Part shown: one piece after another, positions 1 through 12,857 of the stretch
Numbering within the stretch: the first letter of the stretch is position 1
Layout: each line of letters opens with the position of its first letter
Assembly: GCA_034440635.1 (NCBI GenBank)
Contig: JAOTON010000402.1
Location: forward strand, 124,001 to 188,000
Direction of reading: 5' to 3'
Source of the DNA: Lepas anatifera
Taxonomy: Eukaryota > Arthropoda > Thecostraca > Lepadidae
Length of the DNA stretch: 64,000 bases
Made by a program: the position numbers and the translations under genes
The notes under the pieces: generated by a model
What the model was told of the DNA's origin: nothing
What the model saw: only the letters and a program-made list of their open reading frames with translations
Databases searched by the model: none

Positions 1-575
1 ATTTAGCAAGTCTCAAAATTTGGGTGGATCCACACATTAATTGTAATGAGAATGCAATAAAAACATCATTCAACCCCGAAAATTTGGCATAATATCTACC
101 CTGATTTACATTTAGGGATTCCTCTGCCTGTCACCCTTTGTTTAGGACACCCCTGCTGGTATGCGAGTTGGTTACCTAGGTAATACACTTTTTCTCAATG
201 CAATTGGAAACTTGCCAGAGTATTACACAAGCAGACGTTACCCTAATCCCTACTCCTTTTGTTTTGAGCTTATTACACAGCTAATATAGAAACTGAGAGA
301 AAAACGACAAGTAAATCGAAGCGAATGGGTATCAGGAGCATAACTGATGCAAATTTCAATCATTATACGACTTATTAAAGTTGAATTCCGTTCTTTTCAA
401 TTCCGCAACACTCAACACAGGGAGCCCGGCGACTGTGAAACATTGCCAGATGTGCCAGATAATTTACTCAATAAATTCCCAAGACTCTTGTGAAATTCCG
501 ACAAATGGCAGCAATATTACAGTGCTACCAAAAAACGTTTCAAAAAGACACCCAAGATTTAATTCACGTTGTGAA
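1..575. other. Unassigned left edge
   Basis: AT-rich sequence with only short open frames that resemble nothing I know. It stands where the first 390 bp of the hAT-A family would be expected, since hAT-A homology starts at about 576 and corresponds to position 7509 of copy 2. It is therefore probably another insertion or a rearranged end whose left limit lies outside the window. No promoter, RNA gene or repeat was recognised. Confidence 0.4.
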
Positions 576-1274
576 AACGGCTAATGTTTATTCTTATTAC
601 AATTTGTGGTTCCAATTTTATGAAAAACGACTGAAATCACCTGGTACCTTAGATGATGCCATCTCCCTGTACCATATTTATGTACTATTTTTAAGTTCAC
701 ACTATAATGTACTAGAATCTGTCATGAGTCGGTACCAAGTCGGTGATTTTCATTTTTTTCAATAGGCGACCAATGGGCGACCAAGTCGGCCGAAACCGCC
801 GACTTGCGTGGTCGCCTGGTCGCCGGTGGTCGCCCTGGTACATTTTCGGTGTCTGCGGCCTTCAGAATGAGCGCGGCGCGGGCTGCCGCTAATATTTTTG
901 TATTATTGTTGAAAGCAGCGGACGCCGTCTTTGACGACTGGTGTTCTATTTGTTAAATCCAAGGGGTCAAATCAAGATATGCGTTTATCATTGACGGTCC
1001 GTGCAATCTAGGTGGGTTTTGGAGTCTACTTGTAATGATGTTTCCTTGTTTTACTTTACTGCGAAAAGTCTCAGAAGGAAAAAAACTTGAATACCAGTGG
1101 TGCATGTTTAAACTCATTCCATCCACAATCACGCTAAAATGTCATCGTAAACATTGTTCTATAGTCACATATTCCCAAGGGCGTGGATTTCCTAAACGAT
1201 TTTTGGGGTGCCTAATTATGAGACTATCCATAACAAGTATACTCTTTTTGATACCACCATGTTCTTGCCTTATA

Positions 1275-2056
1275 GCTGGACATATAACTGGGTGACCAAG
1301 TAGGCCTGTTATTTAACGATTTTAAAGTCCCTGAAATGAGAAATAGGAAAATTTGAAGGACACTCTTAGTAGGCACAGAAAATAACTTGAGCTTTCATTT
1401 GGGGTGCCACAGCAGTGACAGGTCCAAGGGATCCCTGAACTCGAGTTCAGGACCCCTTAAGTTTGTAAGGATTAAGGGCGGCCTGAGGAAAAGGGTACCC
1501 CCAAAACTGATTAAACCAGGTCTGTGAGGCAGAAAATACCTTGCTACTGCCCCCACCACTAGAATACAAATGATGGGGCTACAGAAGGAGCTTTGAAGTT
1601 TAGAAGTTGTGAAAAATGGCATTAAAGGTGCTGAAAACAGGTTTTGTTGTGCTTGGTTGGCTCACATCATGTTCTGTATGGCCATATGTCTTGGTCTGTA
1701 TATATTATTATCTCAAGTGGCAATATGAATCAAATATTTAAAAACTTTTATTGTTTCACTAGGTATCTATTAATTGATTTTGTATATGACTAGTGTTTTA
1801 TTTACACAAATGCACCAAGACATGTGAATGATAATAATAAACATGTTGAGCTTCAATATTTGAAGCGGGGTATAAAGTATGATTTCCTGTTTCTGCTTCA
1901 AAGTTAAATGCCCTCTAAAATTTTAAGAACAGAAATAAGCCAGGTAGAAAGACCAAAAGTTTGTTTCATGGCCCAAAATATTGTTCTGGAAAATAGTCTC
2001 AAGCATTCCCATAATTGGGAATGGGTGTTCCCATCTATGGGTCAAGCATTCCCATT
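1275..2056 (+). mobile_element. 782-bp TA-flanked insertion block, copy 1
   Basis: A 782-bp block flanked by TA on both sides (1273-1274 and 2057-2058). The other hAT-A copy lacks it at this point, running straight from its block a into block b at about 8200. The same block, also 782 bp, sits elsewhere in copy 2 (8560-9341). It begins GCTGGACATATAACTGGG and ends GCATTCCCATT. I see no terminal inverted repeats and no coding sequence. A TA target duplication would fit a Tc1/mariner-type derivative, but the ends do not confirm that class. Confidence 0.7.
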
Positions 2057-2348
2057 TACCAGTGTGCAAAGTATGCCATTTTCGACGAGATCTCGTCGGT
2101 GCGAGTGCCCTTGGAGACAGCACCAAGTGGTGCGAATTTTATCAACCTGGTGCGAATTTGCGAGGTTAATGACACTTAAACTAAACAAATAATGACTGAA
2201 TGGCTATTAAGACACAGGAGAGGGCCTTATAAAAAGTCCTTAACTAACTGACTAATGATTGAGGTAGCATTGCATTGTAGGGGTAGGAATGGGTGCATTT
2301 TTCCCTGGTATGTGGCAGATTGGTGCGAATTTTTGGAGGTTGGTGGTG

Positions 2349-4563
2349 CAGTGACCAAAAATAGGTTTTGCGCTAGGGTGTCGAGTGGAAAATTCAGCTC
2401 GGAATGTATGGCGAGTGAGTGGAAAATTCCCCTCAATGTATGGCGGAGCAAAAATTTTCCAGTTTGGGTACTCAGGTGGTAAACTCTCAGAGCCCTTGTT
2501 TGAACTGAAGGATGGATATTTCCTTTAATTTTCTCAAAGTAAATATTTTTAAATCGTCCCCAGGCAGCATTGTTTGACCATTACCATGTGAAAAATTTGG
2601 GTTAAGCAGGTAAGTCTTTACCAAATGAAACCCCCTGATGCAGTCTCCAATTTTTTAAGGAATCGGTGAATTGCCACAAATAAAAAAACTTTTTGGGGGC
2701 CTCTGAGACCAACCTTCGGGGGGAAAGAACTCTGGGAGCCACGAAGACTAACATTTGTGGGATGAAGATCAACTCTTGGGGGCTTCCCTAGACCAACTCT
2801 TGTGCCCCCCCTCTCCTCTCCCACAAGACCAGCTCTAAAGGGCCCCTGAGACGAAATATCGGGGCCCCCCTTAGACCAACTCTGCAGAGGGGGCCTCTGA
2901 GACCGGCAGGTGGTGAAAAATGAAAAGAGATTTTTTCATGCAATACCTAGTACCAAAATTAATTATCTAACCATACACTGTATAGTTTTTTTCTGTCCGG
3001 GACAACGCCCCTCCTATACCTATACCTATAGTTATCGGAATTTTGGAGGCCACTCCTGACCTCAATCACTGCACCTCGCATACACCTATGCTAAGGCCCA
3101 GTAGAGCCTTGGTTTACACTTAACTAACCCAGACGAAACTACAACCTTTCTATCATGGCAATAAACTCTTCCAGACTCTTGCTAAAAGTTTCTTTTCTTT
3201 ACCTGCCAATTCCCCTGCTCCTCTTCATATATCTACTCACCTTCATATGAATATGCTCTGCTTTCTATAAATCTAATCGAAGCTACAGCCTTCTTTCTGT
3301 TGTTTCTTCCTTTCGTCTACTATCAGCCAGGCGCGGCGGGTTGCAACAGCGTCCGAGCGACTACTACTTTAAATTTATGATCGATTGCCGCTTGCCGATC
3401 GCATGAGTTACATAATTTGCGTTTCAAAAATTGCTCTAAATTAATTTTCTAAATCCTTATAGACTAGAAAATTATACAACTAAAAGCACACCAAGAGGAA
3501 GACTAGCAATGTGTTGTCAAAAACGAATAAGAAACCGGCCTTTCAAAAAGCCCAAAGATGCCGCGTTTATTTACTAGATGTAAAGACGGCGATTTGGTAA
3601 GTCCACGCCGTAGACCAGCCATACAAAAAAGTGCCGGTGTTTGAAGGGTAACTGGATGCATTCTTGTTGCCCAAAAAAATCATTAAATGAAAATGTAGAG
3701 TTTCAATGTATTCAAGTACCGGACACTTTCAGTTCAACTTAAATATTAGCGTATTTATGCCTAGGGTGTCGTAGGGTGTCGTGAGTGGATTTGGGTGTCA
3801 CAGGGCGTAAACGCAGCAATGAAGGGTTCATATGGATAAAAATTATTTTATTCGCAATAAATGGTCAATTTTCTCCCCATACAATGTCAAAAAATATGCT
3901 GCTTGGCATACAAATTTCAAGATAATTGCTTTTAACAACAAGATGACCAAAAATGGTTGTTCACTCTTCTCGGTACCAGAAATACAAAAACAACTTTTCA
4001 AAGACGTAAGCCTAGAAGTCATGTGCACAGATAAACTGCTTTCCAGAAATGTATCTTTTAAAGAGGTCAGTTCATTTTTTTGGCAACACAAGGCTAGGGT
4101 GTCTAATTTTACACTGACCAATTTTGTGAGTGGTGGAATATAGTGGCAGTGTTCACCCATTGGAACTTTCTCCGGTGGGGCAGGGGGGCAATGAGCGTCT
4201 TGTCCGCGCCAGAATTTCGATTCAGTTGTTCCACTGAAATCGGTGGAGATAAAGATGCCAGGTATAATTGGCCAGAAAAATAGAAATCGCCAGATTTTCT
4301 TGCAGAAAAGCGAAAGAAGCCAATAAGAGCCGAGTTAATTTGGCGATCCTCTAGTCGATTCTGCTGCTCTCTTTTTCCAGTGGACGTTGGTAGAGGAGGC
4401 AATGGAACTGGCCTTTGTAGTAAGTATTGTTGAGTAAAATTCAATAGTAGTAAGTATTGTTGGAAGTGAGTGGAAAATTCAGCAAAAAAATACAAAAGCG
4501 AGTGGAAAATTCTTCTTGACTGGGTGTCGTTCTGCACCCAGCACCCCAGGGTTTGGGACACTG
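2349..4563. mobile_element. hAT-X, 2.2-kb non-autonomous hAT element
   Basis: The ends are CAGTGACCAAA on the left and, read inward from the right, CAGTGTCCCAAA. Both are flanked by an exact 8-bp duplication TGGTGGTG (2341-2348 and 4564-4571). The CAGTG start and 8-bp duplication are diagnostic of the hAT superfamily. The empty site is preserved in hAT-A copy 2 at about 8485. Short motifs such as AGGGTGTC and GAGTGGAAAATTC recur near both ends, like hAT subterminal transposase-binding repeats. Overlapping open frames on both strands at 3832-4160 resemble nothing known, so no transposase is apparent. Confidence 0.8.
2695..2905. repeat. Imperfect tandem repeat, G/C-run rich
   Basis: Several degenerate copies of a roughly 35-45-bp unit built around GGGGGCCTCTGAGACCAAC and AGACCAACTCTTG lie inside hAT-X. 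Copies are diverged and the unit length is not constant. No coding potential is visible. Confidence 0.55.
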
Positions 4564-4971
4564 TGGTGGTGCGAGAATTTTAGATGGCTGGTGCGACTCG
4601 TCTGGCCTGCTGCCATACTTTGCAGACTGGCCCATTTATGGCACTGTTACCATTTTTAAGTCACACCAACCACAGTTTTCTCCCACTGATTGATGATGAT
4701 AGCCACCCTTTTGGGTGAAGTGTGCCCTTTTGGTTGACAGCATGCAATCTCAGAGGGCTGCCACTTACTAAAATCCTAGATCCATCACTGTGCATTGGTA
4801 CCCCATAAGGGATATAAATATGCATTCCTGCACAGCACAAAGATGTGATAAACCATTTCAAATTTGCCAGAAGACTCCACTGCAAGGACAATGGTCCAAC
4901 TCCAATCCAAGTCTGCCAAACATAGAATAAGCTGTGTCTTTTGCACAGATGGATGCACAGTGGGTGATCAG

Positions 4972-4992
4972 GGTGTGTGTGTGTGTGTGTGT
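4972..4992. repeat. (GT)n microsatellite
   Basis: About ten GT dinucleotides inside block e of hAT-A copy 1. The matching place in copy 2 (about 9670-9690) has interrupted GTATGT instead, so the run expanded or degenerated after the copies separated. Confidence 0.8.
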
Positions 4993-5165
4993 TTTAACTG
5001 ACTGATTATTTGCATCCAAGTTTCTGATAATATCTTGTATTTTTTTGACAAAAGAAAGGTGACTCTTTTTGTTTTCTCTAATATGGATGAAATATGGAAG
5101 CACTGCCACAGAGGTACAGCAGAAATATCACAGAGAGATTGTGTCCACCACAAAAGAACAGGTTG

Positions 5166-5249
5166 CTTAAAGTTCTGGCTGCCTCAAAGAAGAGCAAAAG
5201 ACTGGGTAATCGAAGCTCAGGCACATCTTCTCAAACTGGCAAGCGTTAA
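5166..5249 (+). pseudogene. LINE ORF1 C-terminal tail (fragment)
   Basis: A 27-codon open stretch, rich in Lys, Arg and Ser (contains ASKKSKRLGNRSSG), ends in TAA at 5247-5249, about 135 bp ahead of the ORF2 start. Its position just upstream of ORF2 suggests that it is the basic C-terminus of ORF1, the nucleic-acid-binding protein. No zinc knuckle is preserved because the copy is truncated here. The identification is inferred from position and composition only. Confidence 0.35.
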
Positions 5250-5384
5250 ACAATGTAATCATATGTTGGTCAGTTCAACATCTTTTCATGATTCCTCTTT
5301 CAATTGTTTTTTTGCGGATCTCTGTTAGCCAGTTAAGGTAACAGAGTCATTTCAAGTGTTTACGAGAGAATATTTGATTTATTC

Positions 5385-7119
5385 TTGATTACCTTTTTTC
5401 TATACATAATGCCTTCTGCTAAGTTCTCACCAAACTTTTCGTGCCTTGGCAATGATCAGAATACCTCAGTGACTGAACTTCAAACTCTACTAGATAGTTG
5501 TGAATACTCTACTTTGAAAAACTTAACCAATCTTCATGAAATTCATACAGACTCCAACATATCCTTGCTGCATATAAACATTCGCTCTCTACCTAATAAT
5601 TTTAACAAGCTTGAACTCCTTATTCATCAGCTACCGGTGGCACCTAAAATTATATTATTGAGCGAAACCTGGCTTGATCCTTCTCTTGCCTCATCCTACA
5701 ACCTCAAGAATTATAGATTGGAAGTGAGTGGGCCTAACCCAGTAAGAGGCAAAGGATCAGCAATATTCGTCAGTGACTCCATATCATATCTAAGGAGACA
5801 GGATCTTGAAACTTCCAGACTTGAATTCCAATCTGTCTTCATTGAACTTAAGCTACAGCAAAAGAAAAACTTAATAATTGGTTCCACTTACAGATCACCC
5901 TCATTTCCACTATCTGGCTATCTGGAATACATCGAACCAGTAGTTAACGCACTGAACCTAGAAGCCAAGAGCTGTATAGTTGGTGGTGACTTCAATGTAG
6001 ATATTCTGAGACATAATTCCGTTGATCAGTCAGCACTTTTTCTCAATGTATTTGCTGCTCTTGGTCTTTTCCCGTGTATCTCACTACCAACCAGAATCAC
6101 TCAAGAATCAAGCACACTGATAGACAATTTCTTTCATCATGACCCAACCATAATAAAAAATCCGACAATCCACGTCTCGGACATAAGTGATCACCTGCCG
6201 ATTTCCATCAACATAAACATTGTCTTTAAGAATAATGTGAAAAGAAAAAGTTATTGTAAACCTGAACTCACTTTTGACTTTCGAAACATTGAAACCCTCA
6301 ACTTGTCCCTTTCCCACAAATTGAATCACGTCTATGATATAACCGACCCAGAGGAAGCAGCACTTTTCCTGACAAACACCATCAATAACGATATAACGAG
6401 ACTAAGCAAAAACAATAAAGATCGAAGGAATGTACCTGTCAAACCCTGGATTTCTCATGGTCTTCTCCAAGGCATAAATACAAAAAATAGATTGTACAAA
6501 AAGTCAATCCAAGAACCTCCTTACTTTAACAAAACTAACTTTATTACTTATAGAAACCGACTTTCAAGCTTAATTCGGTCAGCAAAAAAGCGATACTATT
6601 CCAGTAGATTGGCAGAATTCAAATCCAATCCAGTCAAACTTTGGCAGCTCCTATCCTCAATGATCTACAAAAATAAGTCCAAAAACAAGCTCCCAGATAG
6701 CTTCATGTACAACAACTCAAATATCACTTCATACACAGACATCGCCAACAAGTTCAACCTATTTTTTGCTTCGGTGGCTACTAATTTGAACAATAATCTA
6801 CAGACCACGGATACTGATCCTATGACATATCTTCCCAACCCCAACAACCCTCGCACATTATTCTATTTCCATCCCACAGATGCCCGATCAATCATATCAA
6901 TCATAAACAGCCTTGGATCCTCTGCGGCTTCACCAGACTGTCTCACCTCAAAAATTCTCCAAGCCATCTCAGTAACCATTGCCCCTTTTCTCGAGTATGT
7001 ATTTAATATACGTATTACGAGTGGGTCTTTCCCATCACCCTTTAAAAAAGCAATTGTGGTGCCAATTTATAAATCTGGCGACCCCTCCTCCTTTAATAAT
7101 TACCGACCAATTAAATTAG
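5385..7119 (+). pseudogene. LINE ORF2, N-terminal half: APE endonuclease and start of reverse transcriptase
   Basis: ORF2 of this LINE class nicks target DNA and reverse-transcribes the element RNA at the nick. The endonuclease runs over about residues 60-280: an HINIRSL strand, SETWLD with the metal-binding Glu, GGDFNVD, and SDHLPI near the end carrying the catalytic Asp-His. A linker rich in Asn and Lys follows, then the first RT block ending NNYRPI at about 7110. A Met at 5385 or 5409 could be the start. The frame is cut by hAT-A copy 2. Even without that insertion the junction carries about 5 extra bases compared with the expected RPISLL reading, so this copy was probably already out of frame. 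Confidence 0.85.
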
Positions 7120-10100
7120 CAGAGGTCTAAAAACTTGCCGATCTACCTACGCCGTCGGCGACCCTATCATCTTTTGGTTGGCGACCCAGCAACCGTCTCA
7201 AACTCTGATTCCATCTGTTTTCCTATGATTTTAGCTTCCACCATCCGCTCCTGCTACTAAATATGCTTACCCTCTCCACTGTATCCACCCGTCATCGTAA
7301 TACATACAGTGCCCATCAAAATCTATTGGATGAAGTCTGCCAGTTCCTTTGGCCAAGAATGGGCAGAATCTACTTCGACAAAGAGCCAAGTTAGCCTTCG
7401 TTTCCCGGCTTGTTTGGCGTTTCTGAAAGACAGCTTGGCTACAACGGGGCATCTTTGGCCGATTACATCTGGTATCATCACCGCCCTTAGTTGCTGCTAG
7501 TCTATGCTAGTTATGTTTCTTCTTATTACAATTTTTGGTTCCAATTTTATGAAAAACGACTGAAATCACCTGGTACCTTAGATGATGCCATCTCCCTGTA
7601 CCGTATTTATGTACTATTTTTAAGTTCAAACTAGAATGTACTAGAATCTGTCACGAGTCGGTACCAAGTCGGTGATTTTCATTTTTTTCAATAGGCGACC
7701 AATGGGCGACCTAGTCGGCCGAAACCGCCGACTTGCGTGGTCGCCTGGTCGCAGGTGGTCGCCCTGGTACATTTTCGGTGTCTGCGGCCTTCAGAACGAG
7801 CGCGGCGCGGGCTGCCGCTAATATTTTTGTATTTTTGTTGGAAGCAGTGCGCGCCGTTTTTGACGACTGGTGTTCATTTTGTTAAATCCAAGGGGCTAAA
7901 TCAAGATGTGCGTTTATCATAGACGGTCCGTGCAATCTAGGTGGGTTTTGGAGTCTACTTGCAATGATGTTTCCTTGTTTTGCTTTATCGCGAAAAGTCT
8001 CAGAAGGAAAAAAACTTCCTACAAGTGATGCATGTTTAAACCCTTTTCAACCACAATCACGCTAAAATATCATCGTAAACATTGTTTATAGTCACACATT
8101 CCCAAGGGCGTGGATTTCCTAAGTGATTTTTGGGGTGCCTAATTATGAGACTATCCATAACAAGTATACTGTTTTTCATACCACCATGTTCTTGCCTTAT
8201 ACCAGTGTGCAAAGTACGGCATTTTCGTCGAGATCTTGTCTGTGCGAGTGCCCTTTGAGACAGGACAGACTGGTGCAAATTTTATCCACCTGGTGCGAAC
8301 CTGCCAGGTTAGTGACACTTAAACTAAACAAATAATGGCTGAATGGCTATGAAGACATAGGAGGGGGCCTTATAAAAATTCCTTAACTAACTGACTAATG
8401 ATTGAGATAGCATTGCATTGTAGGGGTAGGAATGGGTGCATTTTTTCCCTGGTATGTGCCAGATTGGTGTGTATTTTTGGAGGCTGGTGGTGCAAGAATT
8501 TTAGATGGCTGGTGCGACTCGTCTGGCATGCTGCCGTACTTTGCAGACTGGGCCTTGTAGCTGGACATATAACTGGGTGACCAAGTAGGCCTGTTATTTA
8601 TAAATTTTAAAGTCCCTGAAATGAGAAATAGGAAAATTTTAAGGATGTTCTTAGTAGGCACAGAAAATAACTTGAGCTTTCATTTGGGATGCCACAGCAG
8701 TGACAGGTCCAAGGTATCCCTGAACTGAAGTTCAGGACCCCTTAAGTTTGAAAGGATTAAGGGCGGCCTGAGGAAAAGGGTACCCCAAAACTGATTAAAC
8801 TAGGTCTGTGAGGCAGAAAATACCTTGCTACTGCCCCCCACCACTAGAATACAAATGATGGGGCTACAGATGGAGCTTTGAAGTTTAGAAGTTGTGAAAA
8901 ATGGCATTAAAGGTGCTGAAAACAGGTTTTGTTGGGCTAGGTTGGCTCACATCATGTTCTGTATGGCCATATATCTTGGTCTGTATATATTATTATCTCA
9001 AGTGGCAATAGAAATTAAATATTAAAAAACTTTTATTGGTTCACTAGGTATCTATTAATTGATTTTGTATATGACTAGTGTTTTATTTACACAGATGCAC
9101 CAAGACATGTGAATGATCATAATAAACATGTTGAGCTTCAATATTGGAAGCAGGGTATAAAGTATGATTTCCTGTTTCTGCTTCAAAGATAAATGTCCTC
9201 TAAAATTTTAAGAACAGAAATAAGCCAGGTAGAAAGAACAAAAGTTTGTTTCATGGCCTAAAATATTGTTCTGGAAAATGGTCTCATGCATTCCCATAAT
9301 TGAGAATGGGTGTTCCCATCTATGGGTCAAGCATTCCCATTTATGGCACTGTTACCATTTTTAAGTCACACCAACCACAGTTTTCTCCCACTGATTGATG
9401 ATGATAGCCACCCTTTTGGGTGAAGTGTGCCCTTTTGGTTGACAGCATGCAATCTCAGAGGGCTGCCCCTTACTAAAATCCTAGATCCATCTCTGTGCAT
9501 TGGTACCCCATAAGGGATATAAATGTGCATTCCTGCACAGCACAAATATGTGATAAACCATTTCCAATTTGCCAGAAGACTCCACTGCAAGGACAATGGT
9601 CCAATTTAAGTCTGCCAAACATAGAATAAGCTGTGTCTTTTGCACAGATGGATGCACACTGGGTGATCAGGGTGTATGTGTATGTTTTGTAACTGACTGA
9701 TTATATGCATCCAAGTTTCTGATAATATCTTGTATTTTTTGTCACAAGAAAGTTGAATCGTTTTGTTTTCTCTAGTATGGATGAAATATGGAAGCACTGC
9801 CACAGAGGTACAGCAGAAATATCACAGAGAGATTGTGTCCACCACAAAAGAACAGGTTGCTGAAATGCAAACTGGTCTTCTCAGTACCCAATCCTGGTCC
9901 AAATAGGTCATCAGCAACTATTCTGGAAACTTTTTCAGTCCTGGTTATTAATGTTAAAATGCATCAATTAAGAACTTTGGAAATAGTTATCATGGGAATG
10001 ATGTCATGGAAAGAAAACAAGGTTATTCCCAAGAGACAGCATTGCTATTGCTTTGAGTAGAACCATGTTCAACAATGGAGCGAAAATTGGGCCTCATCTT

Positions 10101-11579
10101 AGCAATGGTTGATATTTTCCACTGCACTTTTGAGGAAATGTTGCCAATGAATAATGTTTGAATTATTTATTTGAAATGTTACAGGAATTTATCTGATTTC
10201 TGGCGCCTCAAGGTGAAGAATCACAAGTATTTCACGACGCATGTATGTACATGAAAACATTTTTCTCTAGTTAAATGAAACATCGGAACCGTTTCTGAGG
10301 CACTTTTTTAAGGTGCTGCAAACCCTTTTATTTGTCTCTAAGATAAGGCCTAACAATTTTTCACATGGATGGACACAAAATAAAACCATTATTGATGAGA
10401 GAACAACAATGGTGCATCAATCATGGTTGTATCTTGCTTGGTATAGAAGTGATGGGCGAAAATGTTAATGCCCAGGGGCGCTCCCACGGAATTTTTACAG
10501 GGGAACGGACCCGGGCTGGTGCTGACCGGGGCAGGGGAATTGTGAGCATATTTGGTACCTGACAGCATTAATGACGATGAACCGAAAATTTTGGGGAGAC
10601 CTCCCCCTGGTTGGCCAACAGGAGGATGCGTAGGTACCCCGTCCCACCGCTTTCGGCGCCCATTTAATTGCCCTTGTGTACGGGCAGTGTATCATCTTTG
10701 ACCTCGATTGACCTCCAAACAGACTTAGCCTAAGATTAGTGGGCACTATCGATACGTATTCATGACTGCGTAGTGCGTATAAATGACTGATCACTATCCA
10801 ACATTGGCTTTTAGGTCCGACATATCACGCCCAATGCGAGCGTTCTTCCTATTATAACTTGAAGCTACCTGATAACATCCCCAATATTCAGTGTCCTGTT
10901 GCGCCCTAGCCTTTGAACCGATATGAAAATGGATGTTGCCTTAGTGAAAGAGCTGGTCCGGCTCTGTCGAATAGCGTTGAGAAAGTGGTTCCGGCTATTT
11001 TGCGTACGGAGATAAGCAAGGTTTTATAGAGCACTGTATTTGATACATTTTGACGTATATGAATTATTCCCCTCTGGTGACCACAGTATTGACCTTCCGC
11101 AAAAATTCCGGGAGTAACGCCGACTGCATTTCCGACGACCTTTCGATCGCTTTTTCCGCTTCTATCTTTCTTTGTTTCCGAGATCGAGGGTGTCATTTTT
11201 AACCCCTCCCACCAGGGGGGGTCATAGGTGATTCATGCTGGTCACCGGGGCTAGGGTTAAGGGCCAGCATGTATAATTTTGTTGCTTTCAGATCATAACT
11301 TTGACTTTAATACTGAATTATAATCTCATGAAATCACTTAGGTAATGACTTGATTCTGGCTTAGGTCATCGATATCGAGAAACCCGATCTATATTTTATA
11401 GGTTTTTTATATCTATATTTTATCGAAACCTTCCCCCTTGCACTCGCCAGTGCTTCCCTATAGCCATATTTATACCACTTTTAAGACTGATTTTGTAATA
11501 CATGTAGTATTAGGTTCGGCGACCATCTAAGAAGCTTGGATTTTAGTCGGCGACCACAAGCTCACTTTTTAGACCCCTG
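7120..11579 (+). mobile_element. hAT-A copy 2, complete 4460-bp non-autonomous hAT element
   Basis: The left end is CAGAGGTCTAAAAACTTG and the right end read inward is CAGGGGTCTAAAAAGTGAG. The element is flanked by the exact 8-bp duplication TAAATTAG (7112-7119 and 11580-11587) inside a LINE reading frame. CAGRG ends and 8-bp duplications mark the hAT superfamily. No transposase is seen, so it must rely on an enzyme supplied elsewhere. Its first 780 bp recur inverted at 16965-17744, and its last 1.7 kb recur at 13857-15578. It contains the 782-bp TA block at 8560-9341. The remaining interior, including 9866-11579, has no recognisable gene. Confidence 0.9.
8560..9341 (+). mobile_element. 782-bp TA-flanked insertion block, copy 2
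   Basis: Same block and same length as 1275-2056, flanked by TA at 8558-8559 and 9342-9343. Copy 1 of hAT-A lacks it at this site and runs from block c directly into block e at about 4630. Two independent positions in the same host repeat show that it is a discrete mobile unit. No coding sequence or terminal inverted repeat is visible. Confidence 0.7.
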
Positions 11580-11587
11580 TAAATTAG

Positions 11588-12857
11588 CCTGCTCAGTCTC
11601 ATCTCTAAAGTTCTGGAAAGAATTGTGTACGCACAACTCTCGGAGTTGATTTCTTCAGAAAATATACTAAACGAGAACCAATTTGGATTTAGGAAAGATC
11701 ACAGCACCTATATGCCAATTTCTCTTCTTCATGACCACATTACGTCTGCCCTCTCCCAGAAAAAAATTAGTGCTACCATATACCTAGATTTTTCGAAGGC
11801 CTTTGACACGGTTAATCACACCATTCTCCTGAGGAAATTACACTATTTCGGGATTACTGACATTTCCTTAACATTTTTCAAATCATACTTAGAAAACCGA
11901 TCCCAAATAGTTCGATACAACTCTGTTCTTTCCCCTATGCCACAGGATATGAAGCACGGAGTGCCGCAAGGATCTATCCTCGGCCCTCTACTTTTCCTTA
12001 TTTATATAAATGACATAACTCTTAGCTCCTCCATATGCCGTTTCATGCAATTCGCTGATGACGCCGTTGTAACATACTCGGCTAAAAGTGCTCTTGAACT
12101 TCAAACAATCGTACAAGATGACCTACCAAAGATCAGTAAATGGTTAATTAGCAACCGACTAACAGTAAATGCAAAAAAACTACTTATCAGATTTTTACAA
12201 AAACACGCACCATTCTGACATAAACATATTCTTAATGGGTAAAAAACTTAGTCGCAAACCTGAGACAAAGTATCTTGGCATAATAATTGACGAAAACCTG
12301 AAGTGGGATCCACATATTAGAAGCATTGAAGTCACCATCTCTCGGAACATTGGCCTTATAGCAAGAATACGAAGCACATCATCCTTCTCTACAACTCTCT
12401 AGTACTCTCCCATCTATCCTATGGAATACAAGTCTGGGGAGTTACATATCCTTCAAAACTGACTCGATTGAAGATTCTCCAAAAGAAAATTGTCCGTATC
12501 ATTGACTCTGCAGACCGGATAGCTCCATCCAGTCCAATCTTCAAAAAGTATTGCATTCTGAAAATTCACGACCTAGTCATACTGTTCCAACTAATGGTTC
12601 TCCATAGCTTTCTGGTCTACTTACTTCCAAGGCCACTTGCAGAAAGATTTGCCCTTTCTGATCATGAAAGAAACAGGGTCGTCAGACAGCCCAAGCATTT
12701 TAAAGTTCCCTTCACTTCATTGGTGTACAGAACATTTTCCTTATTCATCTCTGCTCCCAGGATTTGGAATGAAAATATCGCCGGTAGAATCAGAAATCTC
12801 TCAGATGTCCCTAGTAGTAAGTTCATCTTTAAGAAAGTAGTCAAAAAATATTTGTAG
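11588..12857 (+). pseudogene. LINE ORF2, C-terminal half: reverse transcriptase core and post-RT region
   Basis: This continues ORF2 after the hAT-A insertion. In order: the SKVLERIV block, GFRKDHST, LDFSKAFDTVNH with the first catalytic Asp, HGVPQGSILGPLLF, QFADDAV with the catalytic Asp pair, and YLGIIID. The connection region follows, ending in a conserved SAPRIWNE segment and a lysine-rich tail with a stop at 12855-12857. The frame shifts near 12170 and again near 12395, so the protein is not made intact. Motif style fits the CR1/L2/Jockey side of the LINE tree; no RNase H domain follows. Confidence 0.85.

Larger units (their letters stand above)
576..5167 (+). mobile_element. hAT-A copy 1, left part (non-autonomous hAT, with nested insertions)
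   Basis: This stretch matches 7509-9865 of the intact hAT-A copy 2 once two later insertions (1275-2056 and 2349-4563) are removed. Block order in copy 2 is a-b-c-d-e; here it is a, d, b, hAT-X, c, e, which the two insertions explain. Homology stops at about 5167 in GGTTGCT and resumes at about 13857, so the rest of the element continues beyond the LINE to 15578. No transposase frame is visible; two 76-codon open frames at matching places in the two copies differ only by amino-acid changes and look incidental. The 5' terminus is missing. Confidence 0.75.

Noticed and set aside
4661..9596. A 76-codon frame conserved between hAT-A copies (4661-4891 and 9366-9596, minus strand)
   Set aside because: The differences between the copies change amino acids, there is no recognisable domain, and the copies are recent enough to keep a frame by chance.
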